Assembly (NCBI GenBank): GCA_963770995.1
Contig: CAVYRS010000005.1
Span: 930,001-994,000 of the forward strand
Origin: CAVSWN01 sp963770995
GTDB taxonomy: Bacteria > Acidobacteriota > Vicinamibacteria > Vicinamibacterales > CAVVIG01
Length of the DNA stretch: 64,000 nucleotides
Direction of reading: 5' to 3'
Shown here: in pieces, positions 35,713-44,389 of the stretch
Position numbering within the stretch: position 1 is the first letter of the stretch
Layout of the letters: each line of letters opens with the position of its first letter
Made by a program: the position numbers and the translations under genes
Notes under the pieces: model-generated
Told to the model about the DNA's origin: nothing
The model's database searches: none
The model's input: the letters and a program-made list of their open reading frames with translations, nothing else

Positions 35713-35913
35713 CTCGATGCAGCTCAGATGCGGCGCCGAGATCGCGCTCTCCAACGGCAGATCGATCTGGCTGATGAGTCGCGCACTCCGCCGCCCTGGT
35801 CTTTTGAGCTGGCCGGGCAGCTGTTATCCGCTGATGTTTGGCGCCGGGCTTCGTTTGTGTCAAGGAGCGTTTGCGTCTATACAGTGCAGTCAACACTCGC
35901 CCGCGAGCAGCAC

Positions 35914-36738
35914 ATGTTCCTGACGATTGAAGATCGCGCGTCGGATTCGACATTTGTCGAGCGGATCTGGACCGCGCGTAGCCTGCGCGCTGGCGAGTTT
36001 CTGTCGGTCGTGGCCGGTCATTGGGAGATGGTGGTCACCCGCCTTCACGGGCGGGCCTGCCTCACCGTCCGCGGGCCCGAAACCAGGGCCACGCCCGTCG
36101 ATTGTCCCCCTGATGGCGACTGGGTGGGGGTCCGCTTCAAGCTGGGAACCTTCTGGCCGGCGTTTCTTCCGGGAACGCTTCGCGATCGGCGTGATGTCAC
36201 GCTGCCTGAAGCCTCCACGCGATCGTTCTGGCTGAACGGTTCGGCGTGGGAGTATCCCACGTATGAGAATGCGGACACGTTCGTCGCCCGGCTCGTGCAC
36301 AAGGGCCTGATTGCCCGTGATCCCGTCGTCGAAACGGTGCTCCACGGTGGACGTCATGGAGTCTCGGTGCGGTCCGCCCAGCGGCGCTTCGCCCATGCGA
36401 CCGGCATCACCTATGCGACATATCGGACGATCGAACGCGCGCGGTACGCGACGATCCTGTTGCGCGAGGGCGTTCCCATCATCGATGTCGTACATCGGGC
36501 CGGATACTTCGACCAGCCGCACCTCACGCGCTCGTTGAAATACCTGATCGGGCAGACGCCGTTGGAGGTTGCACGCGCGACGCGACAGTTGTCGTTTTTA
36601 TACAAGACCACCCGCGGCAGTACGTTCTATCGTGAGTCGGAAGGAGGCCGACTCGATGCGATTCATGACCCTGATCAAGTCCGCAGAAGACACGAACCTC
36701 GCGCCGCCGCCTCCAGCGCTGTTCCAGGCGATCGCTAG
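35914..36738 (+). CDS. AraC-family transcriptional regulator
   Basis: A 274-residue reading with an N-terminal ligand domain (SLRAGEFLSVVAGHWEMVVT, CLTVRGPETRATPVDCPPDG, VGVRFKLGTFWPAFLPG) and a C-terminal double HTH: VSVRSAQRRFAHATGITYAT and VPIIDVVHRAGYFDQPHLTR, closing with LKYLIGQTPLEVARATRQLS. Start 35914 (MFLTIEDRAS) is chosen from the domain extent. Family proteins normally end soon after QLSFLYK. Here the frame runs about 45 residues further and overlaps the next gene by 83 bp, so the C-terminus may be altered by an indel. Confidence 0.85.
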   Translation: MFLTIEDRASDSTFVERIWTARSLRAGEFLSVVAGHWEMVVTRLHGRACLTVRGPETRATPVDCPPDGDWVGVRFKLGTFWPAFLPGTLRDRRDVTLPEASTRSFWLNGSAWEYPTYENADTFVARLVHKGLIARDPVVETVLHGGRHGVSVRSAQRRFAHATGITYATYRTIERARYATILLREGVPIIDVVHRAGYFDQPHLTRSLKYLIGQTPLEVARATRQLSFLYKTTRGSTFYRESEGGRLDAIHDPDQVRRRHEPRAAASSAVPGDR

Positions 36739-37042
36739 ACTTGGCGACGAAGCGAAACAGGCGGGTGTGCTGGTCGAAACGGCGGGCCTCATGCCGACAG
36801 CGGCGGGTGCGCTCGTGCGACTGAACGGAGGCCAGATCTCGACGAGCGAGGGGTCGTTCGGGCTCGGTCAGGAGATCGTCGGCGCGTATGCGATCTTCAA
36901 CGTCGAATCGAAGCAGGAAGCGATCGACTGGGCGAAGAGATTCATGGAGCTGCACCGGGAGTACTGGAGTGGGTGGCAAGGCGAGACCGAAGTGCGTCGG
37001 ATGATCGAGCAGCGGCCTAGTGCGGGTGCGCCCCGTGGCTGA
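36656..37042 (+). CDS. YCII-related domain protein
   Basis: A 128-residue YCII-type protein. Start 36656 follows AAGGAGG. It reads MRFMTLIKSAEDTNLAPPPP, LVETAGLMPTAAGALVRLNG, QEIVGAYAIFNVESKQEAID and FMELHREYWSGWQGETEVRR. This branch usually accompanies ECF sigma factors or AraC regulators. It overlaps both the AraC gene before it and the DoxX-like gene after it (23 bp), forming a compact cassette. Function unknown. Confidence 0.87.
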   Translation: MRFMTLIKSAEDTNLAPPPPALFQAIARLGDEAKQAGVLVETAGLMPTAAGALVRLNGGQISTSEGSFGLGQEIVGAYAIFNVESKQEAIDWAKRFMELHREYWSGWQGETEVRRMIEQRPSAGAPRG

Positions 37043-37439
37043 CGTGAATGTCTCGCCTCCGACGAGCACGAGCCGGGGCTTCGTCCGGACGGGATGGGTG
37101 CTCACCGGATTTGTCGGCCTATTTCTGCTCGTCGATGGCGGCGCGCGAGTGGCGGGCTTTGCGCCCTACGTCGAGGGCATGACGAAGTTCGGGTACTCGG
37201 CTTCGCTTGCGACACCCGTCGGACTGGCTCTGCTCGCGTCGACAATCCTGATGCTGATCCCTCGAACCGCCGTACTCGGTTGCATCCTCGTCACCGGCTA
37301 TTTGGGTGGCGCAACCGCGACGCAAGTGCGCGTGCAGGACCCGTGGTTCCTGTTCCCGGTAGTCCTCGGCGTACTCTCCTGGCTCGGACTCTACCTGCGC
37401 GACGCGCGTCTGCGAGATCTCCTGCCCTTTCGCACGTAG
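37020..37439 (+). CDS. DoxX-like membrane protein
   Basis: A 139-residue protein with four helices, starting at GTG 37020 inside the YCII gene end. LTGFVGLFLLVDGGARVAGF, LALLASTILMLIPRTAVLGC and ILVTGYLGGATATQVRV are DoxX-like hallmarks, and the ending LGLYLRDARLRDLLPFR matches the paralog at 57947-58432 (GGLYLRDSRIRQLVPFR). It probably functions with the YCII gene it overlaps. Confidence 0.85.
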   Translation: MRVRPVADVNVSPPTSTSRGFVRTGWVLTGFVGLFLLVDGGARVAGFAPYVEGMTKFGYSASLATPVGLALLASTILMLIPRTAVLGCILVTGYLGGATATQVRVQDPWFLFPVVLGVLSWLGLYLRDARLRDLLPFRT

Positions 37440-37529
37440 CGGCTCGATTCCACCTGAGTTCCGTGCCTTGCGGGAGAACGAGCCGGCCAGAGTGCCCGAA
37501 ACGACTGATCTGGAACGCGCACGGCGCGG

Positions 37530-37946
37530 TCACGCTTTTTTGGTCGCGCCTAGAACATCCAGGTAGTGCTGATTGAACATGATGCCCAGAATGTTCCCAA
37601 ACGGGTCGACCACGGAAGCCGTGATGAAGCCCTCTCCACGCTGTGTCAGCGGTTCGTGTTCTTTAGCCCCCATGGCGGTCACCTTTTCAAGCGTGGCTGC
37701 GACATCGTCAACGTGCCAATAGACAATTGCACCTCCTTGACTGCCTGCTGCACCTTTGGGCGCGTACCTGCTGTCGATGATGCCTAGCTCGTGCTGGTAG
37801 TCGCCGAGGCGGAACTCTATATATGCGGGGTGCTCGGAGTCTGGACGCTGGAAGTAGGGTTCGATGCCCAACAGCTCCGTGTACCATTTCCTTGCCGCCG
37901 GTACGTCATCCGTCCAAAAACTGACGGTCGTGAGTCCGCGTAACAT
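37530..37946 (-). CDS. VOC family protein
   Basis: A complete 138-residue single-domain VOC protein: LTTVSFWTDDVPAARKWYTE, LGIEPYFQRPDSEHPAYIEF, HELGIIDSRYAPKG, VYWHVDDVAATLEKVTAMGA and ASVVDPFGNILGIMFNQHYL. Possible metal ligands include His53 and Glu54 region and the final Asp/Gly loop, but they are not certain. It is monocistronic and convergent with the YCII/DoxX-like cassette. The start at 37946 has AGGAAG upstream. Confidence 0.88.
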   Translation of the reverse strand: MLRGLTTVSFWTDDVPAARKWYTELLGIEPYFQRPDSEHPAYIEFRLGDYQHELGIIDSRYAPKGAAGSQGGAIVYWHVDDVAATLEKVTAMGAKEHEPLTQRGEGFITASVVDPFGNILGIMFNQHYLDVLGATKKA

Positions 37947-38189
37947 TGGTGCTTCCTCCTATCTGTCTCGCCTTTGGCGGAGGGCCTTCAAACTGCGGCT
38001 GAATTGAGCGTGTGGATCTCCTGCATGTCGATCACGGAAAGGCCCGCGATCGTAACAATTCAATAAACAAAGGCAAGTCAGCCGTGCTCGTCGAGAGCGG
38101 TCTGGGCGACTACACCGCGACGGGGCCGTCGCACCAGCTGGCTGGTGATAAGGTGTCCCGCGGCGCGCGGCTCGAGCCGCGTGAGCAGC

Positions 38190-39201
38190 ATGAAAACCGC
38201 AAGGGGTCTCGACGGAAGGCCCGATCGCTTCGCGGCTGCGGTCTTCTACGTCCTCAACGTCCTGCTGTTCCCGGTCACTCTGATCGGCTACGTGATCTGG
38301 GTCGGCAAGGCCTTGCTCGCCGGGCGCGGGTCTGGCGTGTCGTCGACTGCACAAGGGCCGCTCTCCGCGCGCTTCTTCCAGCACAAGCTGGGCATCAGGG
38401 AAGACGATCCGGCCAGATCGACTGATGATGGTGCTGCCGGACGTCCCGCCTGTGGGTCTGCGACTGTTCGCCGGCGCCTCTGCTGCTGGCCCACCGAGTG
38501 ACCGGCTACGTGCCGAAGGCCTTCAGATACCCGTTCGAGGGGGACGTCCCGCCGCAATACGAGGCCTCCGCACGCGTCGACGTTCTTCGACGCCGCCGTC
38601 GAACACTACCTCCCCGACGTCTGCCGCAGTTCGTCATCCTCGGCGCGGGCTTCGACACTCGCGCGTTCAGGCTGCCCGGACAGGCGCGGGTGCGATCCTT
38701 CGAGGTCGACGCACCGAAGACGCAGGCGGTCAAGCGCGAGATTCTGGAGAAGGCCGGCATCACTCGACGCGGCGTCACGTTCGTAGCCGCGGACTTCGAG
38801 AAGGAGGACTGGCTGGCGAAGCTCGTGGACTGCCGGTTTCGATGCCAGCCGAGCCGGCCCTCTTTCTCTGGGAGGGCGTGATCATGTACCTGGACAGGGC
38901 CGCCGTCGAGGCCACGCTGCGCAAGATCGCCAGCACGGCCAAGGGCAGCGTCGTCGCCTTCGACTACATGACGACCGAACCGCTCGAGTCGAAGGCTCTC
39001 TATTGGCGCTTTGCGAGAGCCGCGACGACAGCAGGCGGGGAGCCGTTGAAGTTCGGGGTCGACAGCACGCCGCCGTCGCGTGAGCGGCTCGCCGCGTTGC
39101 TCCAGTCGTGCGGGCTGTCACTCGTCGAGCAGCGCACGCTCGGGCAGGAGACGGACGGAAAGCGCGCATGGGGTGGCTTCGCAACCGCAATCGTGACGTA
39201 A
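38190..39201 (+). pseudogene. SAM-dependent methyltransferase (TIGR00027/leucine carboxyl type), multiply frameshifted
   Basis: Fragments of one gene occur in different frames in the right order: RFAAAVFYVLNVLLFPVTLI (N-terminal membrane-like part), MMVLPDVPPVGLRLFAGAS, TGYVPKAFRYPFEGDVPPQY, LPQFVILGAGFDTRAFRLPG (SAM motif I), VRSFEVDAPKTQAVKREIL (motif with the acidic residue), then PALFLWEGVIMYLDRAAVEA and the C-terminus. At least four indels are needed to join them. This is either a decayed gene or a stretch of poor consensus. Confidence 0.75.
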
Positions 39202-39391
39202 GCGGCGCCGTGTTCGTGCGCGGCGACGCCGCCGCCACATCCCGCAACATCCCTCCGAGTGATTGTTTCGCAGCAGCACCGTCAGCCACTTGATGAGCCA
39301 GATCATTGTGCCGTTCTTGGCGTTGGCGATGCACCGTTCCTCACCGAGGTCGAACAACGGTTGCAACGGACGTTGTTTCCGTCCTTAATGA

Positions 39392-39700
39392 GGCGCACTT
39401 AGGCTTCTCCTCGCTGGGAGGCAGTTCTACGGTCGACGGCCGCTCCTGGCTTTTCTGTTCGAGCTGGGCTACGGCGTTCTGTGCTGGCGAGTCTTCCACG
39501 CTGGTTGGGCATTGCTGGCGGTCATCGTTGGCTTCAACCTCGCGAACCTGTCCCTGTTCTTCCCCGCGATCCCAGGGCCGGAGGATGCGATGGCGGGCCG
39601 CCCGTTGCTCTTGGTCACCGTGATCTTCGTGCAAATCGTGGTGACGCTGTGGGCGGTATGGTGGGGCGCCGGCAAGTCCCCCCGACTGAGAGAGTCGTGA
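39392..39700 (+). pseudogene. 3' fragment of a small membrane protein gene
   Basis: The open frame from 39392 has no start codon. It reads FYGRRPLLAFLFELGYGVLC, WALLAVIVGFNLANLSLFFP and LLLVTVIFVQIVVTLWAVWW, i.e. two to three hydrophobic segments, ending at TGA 39700. The N-terminus is missing. No family name was recognised. Confidence 0.5.
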
Positions 39701-39932
39701 CGCGTCCGTCGACCGCATCTGCCTCGTCCATCGCGACGAGGAGCACGTTCGGCGCCGCGTGCTCGATGACGAGCTTGTCCCATTCCTCCGGGGGAAACAT
39801 CGGCTTGCGCTCGAGCTCGCCGAGGTACGTCCACCCGTCGCGAACCGCGGCGTCAAACACCGCGCGAATGCTCGGGGCGTCGCTGGCGACAGCAGGTCGG
39901 ATCGAGATCGTGTGCCCTGCAACTCGTCGCAA
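39615..39932 (-). pseudogene. Truncated GNAT acetyltransferase (N-terminal half)
   Basis: It starts MRRVAGHTISIRPAVASDAP and has AVFDAAVRDGWTYLGELERK and LLVAMDEADAVDGRVTTLSV, the first strands and helices of a GNAT fold. The acetyl-CoA binding R/Q-x-x-G-x-G/A motif is not reached. After VTTLSVGG the frame loses similarity and overlaps the convergent membrane-protein fragment. The two truncated genes meet tail to tail. Confidence 0.55.
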
Positions 39933-40027
39933 CTGCAGGCTCGAACCATCCGCCCGCGGCTGAGCGGCCGGACGTCAGACGCGGAGAGAAGAAACGCCCA
40001 GGGTTTCGGTCAGCCGACGATGCGACC

Positions 40028-40786
40028 TTACGCTGACCGCCCGTTTGAATGGCAGCAGTCATATTCGATCTGCTCATTGGCGTTCGGCCGCCCGCCAGGC
40101 GTCAAGTCGAACAGCGTCCACAGCGGCTCGACAGTGCCCATGTGCCGCATATCCTGACCGGGATCGGTTGGCTCGATTAGGAGTTCGGATGCCCAATGCA
40201 GCCGGATCGCCCCGTCAGGCCATCGCTTGAAGACGGTCATGATCGGGACTTGCTGGCCCTCCGCGTCCTCGCCACGATAGTCCCGCTTGAACGTGTTGTT
40301 CGCAGCAGACAAGAGCCGGATGTGCTTCCATCCCTTGTCGCGCGCGAATGCCGCGACGCGCTGGATCGGGGCCTTGGCGACCACAGCGAGGTTGCCGCCG
40401 AGCCCCTCGAAATGGAGCATCGTTCCCTCCCACATGTCGATCAGCGCGGAGCATGAAGGGCACGGCCCCTCTGCGAGCGGCACCTGCGCCATGGCCCCGG
40501 CTGTCGGCCCGGGCCGATCATCCTGGGAATGGCGCGGGAACATGTAGTGGTAGAGCATCAGCGTGTCGCCACCGCGGAACAGCTGGGACAAACGGATGGT
40601 GGAAGGCGCGCCGTCCGCGCCGATGCAGTCGAAGGAATAGTCTTCCGGGACTTCGCCGCCCGGCGGCAACGCCCTCAATTCAGTTGCGACGGCCTCCATT
40701 TGCCGTCGTAGCGCTACCTCGTGCTCCAGCAGCGCAGCACGCGCGCTCCGATAGTCCGGCGTTTCGTTCGGGAAGGTCATACTCAT
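40028..40786 (-). CDS. DUF899 thioredoxin-like protein (second paralog, divergent branch)
   Basis: A 252-residue protein; start 40786 (MSMTFPNETPDYRSARAALL) follows AAGGAG. The CxxC is in EGPCPSCSALIDMWEG. Other family blocks are LPPGGEVPEDYSFDCIGADG, DTLMLYHYMFPRHSQDDRPG and GWKHIRLLSAANNTFKRDYRG. This branch is clearly different from the 31435 and 49933 copies. It is divergent from the MFS pump gene with a shared 241-bp control region carrying an inverted repeat. Confidence 0.88.
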   Translation of the reverse strand: MSMTFPNETPDYRSARAALLEHEVALRRQMEAVATELRALPPGGEVPEDYSFDCIGADGAPSTIRLSQLFRGGDTLMLYHYMFPRHSQDDRPGPTAGAMAQVPLAEGPCPSCSALIDMWEGTMLHFEGLGGNLAVVAKAPIQRVAAFARDKGWKHIRLLSAANNTFKRDYRGEDAEGQQVPIMTVFKRWPDGAIRLHWASELLIEPTDPGQDMRHMGTVEPLWTLFDLTPGGRPNANEQIEYDCCHSNGRSA

Positions 40787-40880
40787 GGTCTTCTCCTTGC
40801 GTTTCCGCTGCGTGCAGCGGACCTTCTTCATCCGCGATCACCACGGTCGCCGCACCGGAACTGGTTCCCGACTGGTAAAG

Positions 40881-40923
40881 TACCAAACTGTAGTCTGAAC
40901 TGGGAACGCACAGGCGTTTGGTA
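40881..40923. promoter_or_regulatory. Inverted repeat in the divergent DUF899/MFS control region
   Basis: TACCAAAC (40881-40888) and GTTTGGTA (40916-40923) form perfect 8-bp arms 27 bp apart. An additional GGTAAAGTACC lies at 40874-40884. Such paired half-sites suggest a dimeric repressor controlling both genes; no regulator gene is adjacent. Confidence 0.45.
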
Positions 40924-41027
40924 ACGAGTAACGATAGGACTTCCGATCCGACGCAGCACTGGCGAAGACGCAGGACTCATTGACCCGCTGACGTCCGTCG
41001 AGGACGATAGTCCTCGTGGGAAGGACC

Positions 41028-42551
41028 ATGCCCGCACCGCTGGCCGGAGACGAGGCCGTCACGTGGGGAACACCGACGGCGCGCTGGGTTCTGCTGGCCA
41101 CCGTGCTGGGGTCGGGCATTGCGTTTCTGGACGCCACAGTGGTGAACGTGGCGCTGCCCACGATCGGCACGGACCTGAACGCGAGCGTCGCCGGCTTGCA
41201 GTGGATCGTGAACGGGTACACGCTCATGCTGGCGTCCCTGATACTCATCGGCGGTTCCCTGGGCGACCGATTCGGGCGTCGGCGAATCTTCCTGGTCGGG
41301 ATCGTGTGGTTCGCTGCTGCGTCGCTGCTCTGCGGCCTCGCGCCTACGGTTCCGACCCTTGTCGCCGCCCGCGCGCTCCAGGGCGTCGGAGGGGCGCTGC
41401 TCACGCCCGGCAGCCTTGCCATCCTTCAGGCATCGTTCGCACCGAGCGACCGTGGGCGAGCGGTTGCCGCATGGTCGGGGCTGTCCGGGATCGCCGCCGC
41501 ACTCGGGCCGTTCGTCGGCGGGTGGCTCATCGGCGTAGGGTCGTGGCGTCTGATTTTCCTGATCAACGTACCGCTGGCCGTCGCGGTTGTTGCCGTGGCG
41601 GTCCGCCACGTTCCCGAGACGCGCGATCCGAGCGCCGCTCGCGGCATCGACGTCGCCGGCGCGGTGCTGACCGCTGTGGGGCTGGCCGGGGTGACGTGGG
41701 CGCTCGTTGAGGCCGGCGAGCGGGGCGCGACCGGGGCGGCGCTGGCGGCCGGCGCTGTTGGCCTGGCGTCGCTGGCTGGCTTCGTCGCGGTCGAGCGGCA
41801 TGGTCGCCACCCGATGTTGCCGCTCGATATCTTCCGCTCGCGGCAGTTTACCGCTGCCAACCTTGTCACATTCGTCGTCTACGCGAGCCTTGGCATCACC
41901 TTCTTCCTTTTAGTTGTCCAGCTTCAGCAGGTCCTCGGCTACTCCCCTCTGCAGGCTGGCGTCGCAACGCTGCCGGTCACAGCCCTCATGCTGGTCCTGT
42001 CCGCGCGGGCCGGCCTGCTGGCCGACCGCATCGGACCGCGCCTGCCAATGACCGTCGGGCCTTTGGGCATCGCCGCCGGGCTCGCGCTTCTGAGCCGCGT
42101 GCAGGCGGGTGCGACCTATCTCGGCACGGTGCTGCCTGGGCTGCTCGTGTTCGGCCTCGGATTGACGCTGACCGTTGCACCTTTGACCGCCACCGTGCTC
42201 GCCGCCGCGGCCACGCGGCATGCGGGTATTGCCTCGGGCGTCAATAATGCGATCTCGCGCGGCGCGGGGCTCGTTGCCGTCGCAGTGATTCCCGGACTGA
42301 CAGGTCTGACCGGCAACGCCTATCAGGACCCGGTTGTCTTCACGAGTGGGTTTCGCGCTGCCATGCTAATCAGCGCCGCGTTGGCCGCGGCCGGTGGGGC
42401 GCTCGCGTGGTCGCTGATCCGCAACGAGGTCGCGGGTCGTGCAGACCCGTGCCCTGCGGCCAAGCTCGATCGCCGCCACTATTGCGCCGTCGACGGCGCG
42501 CCGCTGGCCACTGCGCGCGACGTCGCGGAGGCGACGCGTTCCGCCGTGTGA
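41028..42551 (+). CDS. MFS drug efflux transporter, DHA2 (EmrB/QacA) family
   Basis: A 507-residue 14-helix proton-driven exporter. Start 41028 follows GGGAAGGA. Motif D1 LDATVVNVALPTIG is in helix 1, motif A GGSLGDRFGRRRIFLVG follows helix 2, motif B-type ARALQGVGGALLTPGSLAIL is in helix 4, and motif C-type GLSGIAAALGPFVGGWLIG in helix 5. These are diagnostic for DHA2 antiporters. Substrates are probably lipophilic drugs or cations. It faces the DUF899 gene across a short control region. Confidence 0.92.
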   Translation: MPAPLAGDEAVTWGTPTARWVLLATVLGSGIAFLDATVVNVALPTIGTDLNASVAGLQWIVNGYTLMLASLILIGGSLGDRFGRRRIFLVGIVWFAAASLLCGLAPTVPTLVAARALQGVGGALLTPGSLAILQASFAPSDRGRAVAAWSGLSGIAAALGPFVGGWLIGVGSWRLIFLINVPLAVAVVAVAVRHVPETRDPSAARGIDVAGAVLTAVGLAGVTWALVEAGERGATGAALAAGAVGLASLAGFVAVERHGRHPMLPLDIFRSRQFTAANLVTFVVYASLGITFFLLVVQLQQVLGYSPLQAGVATLPVTALMLVLSARAGLLADRIGPRLPMTVGPLGIAAGLALLSRVQAGATYLGTVLPGLLVFGLGLTLTVAPLTATVLAAAATRHAGIASGVNNAISRGAGLVAVAVIPGLTGLTGNAYQDPVVFTSGFRAAMLISAALAAAGGALAWSLIRNEVAGRADPCPAAKLDRRHYCAVDGAPLATARDVAEATRSAV

Positions 42552-42728
42552 CACGCAGGTCAGATCAAGACGGACGTACTGGGACCGGGTCTGAAAAGGG
42601 ACGTTATGTTGCGTCGGCGAGGCCGAAGGCTTTTTATCCTGGCAATGATCTGCTCGCTGGTATCGTGACTCGCGCAGGCCGCAGGTGAGCCGCAATGCGT
42701 TAGGCCGACAGAGATGAGTTCTCCGAAC

Positions 42729-43377
42729 ATGAATCGAACAATCGGACTACTTGCGATGATCGTCCCCGTCTGGTTTGCGGGGGTTTACCTGACCCTCTCC
42801 GCTCTTCGTCCTGAGTACCAGTCACCTCACGAAGGCGATCAGCGAGCTCGGCTCGGTCGACGCGCCGCGGGCCTGGATCTGGAATGGTCTTGGATACATT
42901 CTTCCGGGCCTGGCGGTCAGTTTGCTGGGATTTGGAATTGGTAACCGCTTCGCGAAAGAGTCTGGTGCGCGTTTGCCGGCGTGGGCGCTTATCGCGTCCG
43001 GTGTCTTCATGGCTTTGTCCGGCGTGTTTCCGGGTGACTTCGAGAATCGCAGGTCCACGACGATGATTGTTCATGGCGTCGGCAGCATTGGTAGTTTTGT
43101 GATGTTTCTGGTGGCCGCGTTCTCGCTTTCGCGTGTCCTGGGTCAGTTGCGGCAGTGGCAGCCATTCATGTGGCCGTCTGTGGCTCTCGCGGGGGGCTCG
43201 ATCGCCACGGGGTTTCTGCGCACGGGGAACGCTCCAGGCTTGGGTCAGCGCCTCGGGTTCACCTGCTTCTTTCTCTGGGTGGCTTTGGTTGGCTACGCGC
43301 TGTACCGCAACCCTGCGCCAGGCGATGTGGGCGGCCTGACAAGCGTTGCACCCCGTCGGCCGCTGATGCGATCCTGA
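42729..43377 (+). pseudogene. DUF998 membrane protein, single-base frameshift
   Basis: The first frame begins MNRTIGLLAMIVPVWFAGVY (start 42729, or 42714) and reaches LTLSALRPEYQ. An extra T at 42822 shifts the frame. The protein continues LTKAISELGSVDAPRAWIWN, GLGYILPGLAVSLLGFGIGN and LIASGVFMALSGVFPGDFEN to the stop at 43377. The six-helix layout and the SELGS motif are those of DUF998. A single correction yields a complete gene of about 215 residues. Confidence 0.75.
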
Positions 43378-43410
43378 ACGGCCCGCGGGTGAACGCCAAT
43401 CCGTTAGTAA

Positions 43411-43848
43411 CGATCAAACGCCGAAGGGATCCGGAATCCGCAACCACCAATCGGTAGACCCTTCGCGCTCGAACGCGTATCTCTTCGCACGCGCGCGGGC
43501 GGCCGCGAGTTCTACCGCGTCGCCGCTTCCGCCCACTACGAAGTCGAGCACAACAACCCGAATCACGCCGACGTCGAGATCTGCCCCATCTGCGGCCGGA
43601 CCGGCGAGTATGCCGGCCAGCCTGGGAACCTCGTCGAGCGGGTCCACGACCCGCTTGGCGTCGAGCTGTTGTTGAACGGCACGATTCGCAACGCCATCGT
43701 CCGCTACCACGATGACCAGCGTGAGGTCGGCGGGATCATCCGTGCGCTGGGCGATCGCGTCGCTGTCCAGCACCAGGTGTTCCCGGCCCACAGCGGCGAT
43801 CGCAATACGCTGCGGATCGCGGTGGTCGTGATCGGCGCACGGCGCTGA
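43411..43848 (+). pseudogene. Open frame with a CPxCG zinc-ribbon-like motif, no start codon
   Basis: A 145-codon frame ends at TGA 43848 and is closed on the left by TAA without any usual start codon. It reads REFYRVAASAHYEVEHNNPN, VEICPICGRTGEYAG, GVELLLNGTIRNAIVRYHDD and HSGDRNTLRIAVVVIGARR. The composition looks coding. It may be the 3' part of a broken gene, or entirely spurious. No family was recognised. The opposite-strand frame (43414-43791) is less convincing. Confidence 0.3.
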
Positions 43849-43877
43849 TCGCTGTCATCTCCGACGGATTGAGCGGT

Positions 43878-44288
43878 CTATCGTGCCGCAACCGGTGTCA
43901 AATGCGTAAGGACGCAGAGCCACCGTCCGTCGACCTTCCGGTACACGTCGGTCACCCACTCGTCGGCACTGATTGGCTGCCCTCTGAAGTGACCCGTGTT
44001 CCGGCCGCGTCCGGTGACCACAGCGATGTCACCATAAACCCTCACGCGGCCGACGTCCTTGGTCATCGTGTCGTGGCTGAGCTCGCCGCTCTCGATCACG
44101 TGCAAGATACGCGAGCGCGGCAGCACGCCAACCTCGGGTGTGATCAGAACCCAGTCGTCGGCAACACACGCGCTGATCCGCAGGACGTCATTCGAGACCA
44201 TCGCTCGGTTGAAGTCCTCTTCGACCCCCGCAAGTTCGGTCGCGAGAGCATCGGCTATGGAGTCGGGCGTCAATGAGTTGGTGTTCAT
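43878..44288 (-). CDS. NTF2-like (SnoaL/DUF4440-type) protein
   Basis: A 136-residue cone-fold protein: LAGVEEDFNRAMVSNDVLRI, CVADDWVLITPEVGVLPRSR, RVRVYGDIAVVTGRGRNTGH and VTDVYRKVDGRWLCVLTHLT. These are the typical helix and strand order of DUF4440 proteins. No signal peptide. It is divergent from an AraC-type regulator gene, with 101 bp between the starts, and is the likely target of it. The role is unknown. Confidence 0.87.
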   Translation of the reverse strand: MNTNSLTPDSIADALATELAGVEEDFNRAMVSNDVLRISACVADDWVLITPEVGVLPRSRILHVIESGELSHDTMTKDVGRVRVYGDIAVVTGRGRNTGHFRGQPISADEWVTDVYRKVDGRWLCVLTHLTPVAAR

Positions 44289-44323
44289 GTCATCGAGTAT
44301 TCGACAGGCCCGTCAACGCCGTC

Positions 44324-44351
44324 TTGTAAGGAACTGACCTGCTTTTGTAAG
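44324..44351. promoter_or_regulatory. Direct repeats TTGTAAG, probable AraC-type binding site
   Basis: TTGTAAG occurs at 44324-44330 and 44345-44351, exactly 21 bp apart, i.e. two helical turns. The site is in the gap between the NTF2-like gene and the AraC-family gene, where such a regulator should bind. Confidence 0.55.
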
Positions 44352-44389
44352 CCCTCGATGCTAAGCTGAAACTGACTCCGGCATACGCC

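Noticed and set aside
43414..43791. Minus-strand 125-residue frame as a gene
   Set aside because: It is the antisense of a more coding-like plus-strand frame and has no family motif.
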